From contig CAYYNT010000001.1 in assembly GCA_964473155.1 (NCBI GenBank), positions 62,001 to 126,000 on the forward strand: 64,000 bases of DNA. Direction: 5' to 3'. The position numbers and the translations under genes are program-made. The notes under the pieces are model-generated. The model had not been told where the DNA came from. It saw only the letters and a program-made list of their open reading frames with translations, and searched no databases. This stretch comes from JAJFUG01 sp964473155. Its GTDB lineage: Bacteria > Gemmatimonadota > Glassbacteria > GWA2-58-10. How positions within the stretch are numbered: the stretch's first letter is position 1; the number at the start of each line of letters is the position of its first letter. Positions 60,213 to 64,000 of this stretch are shown one piece after another.

Positions 60213-61202
60213 TCAGGCCTTTTTCTTCTGCCGCTCGACCAGTTCCAGGTCCGTCTCGACCATCTCGCGCACAAGCTGGTCAAAAGTGACCGAATAGTCC
60301 CAGCCCAGGACTTTCTTTGCCCTGTCAGTCCGGCCGATCAGCAGGTCGACCTCGGCGGGACGGAAGAAAGTCTCATCCACCTTGACGTATTCGCGCCAGT
60401 CGAGACCGGCCACGGCAAAGGCTTTTTCCACCAGCTCGCGCACGGAATGGGTCTCGCCGGTGGCGATCACGTAATCATCCGGCCTGTCCTGCTGGAGCAT
60501 CAACCACATCGCCCGCACATACTCGCGCGCATGGCCCCAGTCACGCTTGGCTTCCAGATTGCCCAGGCGCACCTCGCGTTCCAGCCCTAACTTGATCTTG
60601 GCCACGTTATGGGTCACCTTGCGCGTGACGAACTCGAAACCGCGGCGCGGGGACTCGTGGTTGAAAAGTATGCCCGTGGAGCCGTGCAGATCGTAAGCCT
60701 CGCGGTAGTTACGGGTCAGGTCGAACCCCACCACCTTGGTGATGCCGTAGGGCGAGCGGGGATGGAACGGCGTGGCTTCGGTCTGCGGGACCTCGCGCAC
60801 CTTGCCGAACATCTCGCTCGAACCGGCGAAATAGAAACGGCAATGCGGGGCCAGCTCGCGTATGCAGCCCAGCACGTAATGCGTGCCGTTGATGTTGGTG
60901 TTGAAAGTGGAGAACTCATCCTCGAACGAATAGGACACGAAACTCTGGGCCGCCAGGTGGTAGCACTCGTCCGGCACGATTTTCTGCACGGCCTTGAACA
61001 GGCTGGGAAAACTTTCCAGCGAGGCGCTGTGAAGACGCAAATCGCCAAGGATATGCCTGATACGCCACATCCGGTGATCCGGGTCCTCCAGGGCCACCCG
61101 GCGCACTATTCCATGTACCTCATAGCCTTTTTCCAGCAGAAGCTCAGCCAGATAGGAGCCATCCTGGCCGGTGATTCCGGTGATCAGGGCTTTTTTGCTC
61201 AT
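60213..61202 (-). CDS. gmd: GDP-mannose 4,6-dehydratase
   Basis: A 329-residue short-chain dehydrogenase/reductase that converts GDP-mannose to GDP-4-keto-6-deoxymannose, the precursor of fucose, rhamnose and related sugars. Motifs: ALITGITGQDGSYLAELLL (NAD(P)-binding), FAGSSEMFGKV (catalytic Thr/Ser-Glu region), SPYGITK (Tyr-Lys pair), NHESPRRGFEFVTRKV and RRDWG-type KRDWGHAREYV. The ATG at 61202 is chosen over an upstream one 23 codons earlier because that extension shows no family match. No GDP-fucose synthase or GDP-rhamnose reductase lies next to it. A terminator precedes it. Confidence 0.95.
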   Translation of the reverse strand: MSKKALITGITGQDGSYLAELLLEKGYEVHGIVRRVALEDPDHRMWRIRHILGDLRLHSASLESFPSLFKAVQKIVPDECYHLAAQSFVSYSFEDEFSTFNTNINGTHYVLGCIRELAPHCRFYFAGSSEMFGKVREVPQTEATPFHPRSPYGITKVVGFDLTRNYREAYDLHGSTGILFNHESPRRGFEFVTRKVTHNVAKIKLGLEREVRLGNLEAKRDWGHAREYVRAMWLMLQQDRPDDYVIATGETHSVRELVEKAFAVAGLDWREYVKVDETFFRPAEVDLLIGRTDRAKKVLGWDYSVTFDQLVREMVETDLELVERQKKKA

Positions 61203-61319
61203 ACTTGTCTTCCCTGTTGCGCCGGCCCGCTTGCAGGCCGGGAGATGGTGAATCTTTATTAATGCCGCCATTGCTGTTCTGACTCAGGAATATAAGCAAT
61301 CCATACTGACCGTGAAAGC

Positions 61320-61354
61320 AAAAACCCCTCGCCGCGTCCTGCGGGGCGAAGGGT
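61320..61354 (-). terminator. Terminator downstream of the second GT4 gene
   Basis: A long imperfect hairpin (ACCCCTCGCC / GGGCGAAGGGT, with internal GCG/GCG pairs) lies at 61324-61354, followed on the minus strand by five U. It separates the GT-C/GT4 unit from gmd. Confidence 0.7.
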
Positions 61355-61375
61355 GGATGACAATCTTAAACCGTT

Positions 61376-62575
61376 TCAAGCCTTTCCGGCAAGCTCGCGG
61401 TAAAGAGCGGCCCAGCGCGCGGCTATACGGGACGGGTCGAAATATTCCTGCGCGAAAGCGTACCCGTCCTGGCCGAGCCGCGCGGCAAGGGACTCATCCT
61501 CCAGCAGCCGCCTGATCGCGGCGGCCAGGGCGGAGGGGTCTTTCTCCGGAACGAGCAGTCCTGTCTGACCGTCCTTTATAATATCGACTATACCCCCCAG
61601 GGCGCTCGCCACAACCGGCTTGCGGTAACAGAGGGCCTCGATCAGGACCACTCCCAGTCCCTCGGTGTCGCCTTTCTGGTCCACTATCGCGGGCAGCACG
61701 AAACAGTCGCAGGCAGCGTAGTAATTCAGAAGGTCCTCGTTCGGCACCCGCCCGGCCAGAAAAACACTTTCTTCGAGGCCAAGCTCTCGCACGAGCGCCG
61801 CCAGGGCCTCTGTCTCCGGGCCGCTGCCCACTATATCCAGGCGCACGGGGAAAGCAGTCTTCATAAGAGGCATCGCGCGCACCAGGAACTCCACTCCCTT
61901 GCGCTCCACCAGCCTGCCGACAAAGAGTATACGCCGCTCACGTACCGGCCCGCCCGCCATAGGCTCACATTCTCTTGGCGGCGGCACCGGGGAGCCATAG
62001 GGCACTATCTCGACTCTGGTTCCGGGGCAGACAGCTTGTATCTCATTCGCCGTGTGCGAGCTGATCGCGCTTACCAGATCGCTCCCGCGTATAACCTTCC
62101 GCAGGAATGGGACAAAGGCTTTCATTTTCGTGCGCACCCAGCGCAATTCCACACCGTAGAACTGGGTCACCAGCGGGCGCCCGGACCAGCGGCGGGCAAA
62201 CCAGCCGAACACTCCCAGCGGGAACGGCCAGTGCACATGCACAATGTCGAACTTCTCCAGCCTCAACACACGGCGCAGGCCCAGCACTCCGAAAAGCAGG
62301 TACGGGAAAACGAGCATTATGAAAAGCTTGTTCTTTCTAATCTGCTCCGGGATGGTTTCATCGTGAGAAAGCAGTTCCCAGCGGCGAAGGCAATAGCGGA
62401 AACGGCGCACCTGGACGCCGTGCACCACCTGATCGCCCAGCCCCCGGCTGGCGCAGGTGTAAACTGTCACCTCCACGCCCTGCTCCCGAAGGCGCTGGAT
62501 GTTCTCAACCATCCAGGGCGTAATTATGTCCGTCTCCGAACGCGGGAACGAGGTGACAATGAACAGCACCTTCAC
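61376..62575 (-). CDS. GT4 glycosyltransferase (paralogue B)
   Basis: A 399-residue GT-B enzyme, collinear along its whole length with paralogue A (58727-59929): MKVLFIVTSFPRSETDIITPWMVEN, LSHDETIPEQIRKNKLFI, YLLFGVLGLRRVLR, HVHWPFPLGVFGWFARRWSG, VEIVPYGSPVP, RILFVGRLVERKGVEFLVRAM and DTEGLGVVLIEALCYRKPVVAS. It overlaps the GT-C gene by 4 nt, so the two are translated together. Acceptor and sugar are unknown. The pair probably arose by duplication with gmd left between the copies. Confidence 0.93.
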   Translation of the reverse strand: MKVLFIVTSFPRSETDIITPWMVENIQRLREQGVEVTVYTCASRGLGDQVVHGVQVRRFRYCLRRWELLSHDETIPEQIRKNKLFIMLVFPYLLFGVLGLRRVLRLEKFDIVHVHWPFPLGVFGWFARRWSGRPLVTQFYGVELRWVRTKMKAFVPFLRKVIRGSDLVSAISSHTANEIQAVCPGTRVEIVPYGSPVPPPRECEPMAGGPVRERRILFVGRLVERKGVEFLVRAMPLMKTAFPVRLDIVGSGPETEALAALVRELGLEESVFLAGRVPNEDLLNYYAACDCFVLPAIVDQKGDTEGLGVVLIEALCYRKPVVASALGGIVDIIKDGQTGLLVPEKDPSALAAAIRRLLEDESLAARLGQDGYAFAQEYFDPSRIAARWAALYRELAGKA

Positions 62576-64000
62576 TTAAGCACCTCCAGCACCCAGGTGG
62601 CGGGGTCGGCCGTGCGGTGGACGACTTTGAATCTTTCATTCCGTTTCTGGATCGCGGGAACGAGGTAGCGCGCCGTGGTGCCGCTGATCTGGTCAACGAT
62701 CACATAGTCCGTGCGCAGTATCTGCGCCAGCACTGAATCCGTGTCCGTGGTGAACGGGTAGCCATCCACCCGCCGTCCGGCCCAGAGATAACCCAGGCTG
62801 GGCTTTCGCACCGTTATCACGGCATTCTCTGGTGTATTCTGCCTCACCCAGTCCGCGGCCTCGAAGAACCGCCTCCAGTTGACCGGGTATCCGGCGTAAC
62901 GGTCACCGCCGGCCCATGCGGACAGCATGCGCAGGTTGGACGGCACGCGGGTGAACTGGGAGGAAAGAGAAAGCGCGGCGACTATCAGAAGGACAACAGC
63001 AGCCACAACGTGTCCGTGTTTGCGCAAACTGCTGGCGAATCGCGCAGTCAAGGCCGCGGCCTCGGCCATGTAAAACAGCATCAGCGGGATGAGCGGCATG
63101 ATAAACCGCACATCGCTCCAGGCATCCGGCCAGACCAGCACAATCCCCAGGAAAAATCCGAAGTAAGTCTCCAGCACACCCGGACCGTTCGTAACAATCC
63201 GCCCGATCAGCCCCGCAACCACCAGAAGGCTGACCGCCACCGCAAGAACACGCGAGGCCGGATGCACAAGCCAGGGGCTTTCGGAGCCGAGCACCACGCG
63301 TGCTGATTCAGCCGTGCCGTAGATTACTACATTGCGTCCAATCCTCTCAACCAGGCCGGAGGGTCCGATCTTACCCTCCTCCGGGCTGTAGGGATTCTTG
63401 AGCACGAATGCCCCTACAACTTGAGATTGGCCCTTGCTGACCACGCGGTTCCGGATGTACCAGGGGGCCATCAGCACGGCGACGGCCAGAATGAACACGG
63501 CGAGAGTTTTCCACTGACGGCGCAACAGGAAACAGGCCACCCCGCCGCCCACGAAAGCCACTCCGTTCGGGCGGATATGGGCGGTGAACACCAGACTAAG
63601 CACGGCCAGCCAGAAAGTCCAGCCGAAACGCGCGGCGCCATCCCGCGTGAAACGCACCAGAAAGTAAAGCGACAGGAGGCTGAAACACAGGAAAGCCTCC
63701 TCGGTGAGCACCCAGTGCGAGTAGTCCACCAGCACGGGATTGAGAGCAAAAGCGAAAGTCACAGAGGCGGCTGTCACCGGAGCCGTGCTCTGCCTCATGA
63801 TCTGTGCGAAAAGGAACACCGAAAGCAGCGAGAAGGCTATGGACAGCAATTTAAGGACGAAGAAATTCGCACCGAACAATGCCACCAGGGGCGACAGCAG
63901 CAGCGGATAGCCGAACGGGTACTGAGTGTGTGGCGTGACCGGTCCCGGACCGATTGACTGCGAGTAGCCATCCCCAATATTCAGGATGCTCTGCGCAAGT
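62572..64000 (-). CDS. GT-C family membrane glycosyltransferase, 5' part missing
   Basis: The coding frame runs to the right window edge without a start. The first visible residues read LAQSILNIGDGYSQSIGPGPVTPHTQYPFGYPLLL, which is the typical first-loop region of PMT/GT39-like GT-C enzymes (a short acidic loop, then PFGYPLLL). Further membrane helices follow (LKLLSIAFSLLSVFLFAQIM, VTFAFALNPVLVDYSHWVLTEEAFLCFSLLSLYFLVRF), then a soluble C-terminal part. Such enzymes use polyprenyl-phosphate sugars, matching the DPM-type gene at 54.5 kb. At least 475 residues are visible. It is coupled to the GT4 gene by a 4-nt overlap. Confidence 0.85.
   Translation of the reverse strand, partial: LAQSILNIGDGYSQSIGPGPVTPHTQYPFGYPLLLSPLVALFGANFFVLKLLSIAFSLLSVFLFAQIMRQSTAPVTAASVTFAFALNPVLVDYSHWVLTEEAFLCFSLLSLYFLVRFTRDGAARFGWTFWLAVLSLVFTAHIRPNGVAFVGGGVACFLLRRQWKTLAVFILAVAVLMAPWYIRNRVVSKGQSQVVGAFVLKNPYSPEEGKIGPSGLVERIGRNVVIYGTAESARVVLGSESPWLVHPASRVLAVAVSLLVVAGLIGRIVTNGPGVLETYFGFFLGIVLVWPDAWSDVRFIMPLIPLMLFYMAEAAALTARFASSLRKHGHVVAAVVLLIVAALSLSSQFTRVPSNLRMLSAWAGGDRYAGYPVNWRRFFEAADWVRQNTPENAVITVRKPSLGYLWAGRRVDGYPFTTDTDSVLAQILRTDYVIVDQISGTTARYLVPAIQKRNERFKVVHRTADPATWVLEVLK

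Overview
The window reads as a 64-kb chromosomal segment of a moderately GC-rich, Gram-negative-type bacterium. A complete Tol-Pal set, several lipoproteins and outer-membrane barrels indicate an outer membrane. Three very large secreted proteins end in the PNPFNPST...SGVYFYR...KMVLLK type of C-terminal domain (T9SS type A sorting / FlgD-like fold). Together with dockerin and FG-GAP surface proteins and an Rnf complex, this suggests a member of the Fibrobacteres-Chlorobi-Bacteroidetes superphylum or a neighbouring candidate phylum (Glassbacteria-, Latescibacteria- or Edwardsbacteria-like). That placement is an inference. I count 53 protein genes, and all but one (rpmB) are on the minus strand. 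No rRNA, tRNA, insertion sequence, prophage or CRISPR was seen.

Layout on the minus strand, from low to high coordinates: the start of uppS (1-150); the translation/UMP kinase operon rplM-rpsI-rpsB-tsf-pyrH-frr (309-4236); an outer-membrane barrel with a CBM96-like lipoprotein (4.4-6.8 kb); rnfC-D-G-E-A plus a DUF1844 gene, without rnfB (7.0-11.6 kb); nrdR; cpoB; then pal, tolB, a TonB/TolA-like gene, tolR and tolQ (12.1-17.0 kb) behind a UDP-sugar dehydrogenase (17.0-18.3 kb). rpmB on the plus strand and a convergent radical SAM gene follow.

From 20.5 to 37.0 kb lies a cell-surface locus. One four-gene unit reads dockerin protein, 1394-residue FG-GAP protein, TPR lipoprotein and TPR/DUF5683 protein, closed by a terminator. 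Two tandem ~1500-residue paralogues follow, each with its own terminator. All four large secreted proteins share a recurrent FN3 + 'NLANFK' module pair that I do not recognise as a named family. This is the best candidate here for something undescribed.

From 37.9 kb come small membrane proteins, a TMTC-like membrane/TPR protein, an unknown protein, panC-folK-folB (own promoter), rpmA-rplU, rng and its usual partner radical SAM-DUF2344 gene. From 50 kb to the right edge is an envelope and polysaccharide region: SH3-barrel protein, exonuclease, initiating sugar transferase, DPM-type glycosyltransferase, UPF0104 and YfhO membrane proteins, two paralogous GT4 enzymes around gmd, and a truncated GT-C gene. 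Promoters found by eye mostly have TTGAC(A/T/G) with exactly 17 bp to the -10, and intrinsic terminators are frequent and strong, so transcription-unit borders are unusually readable.
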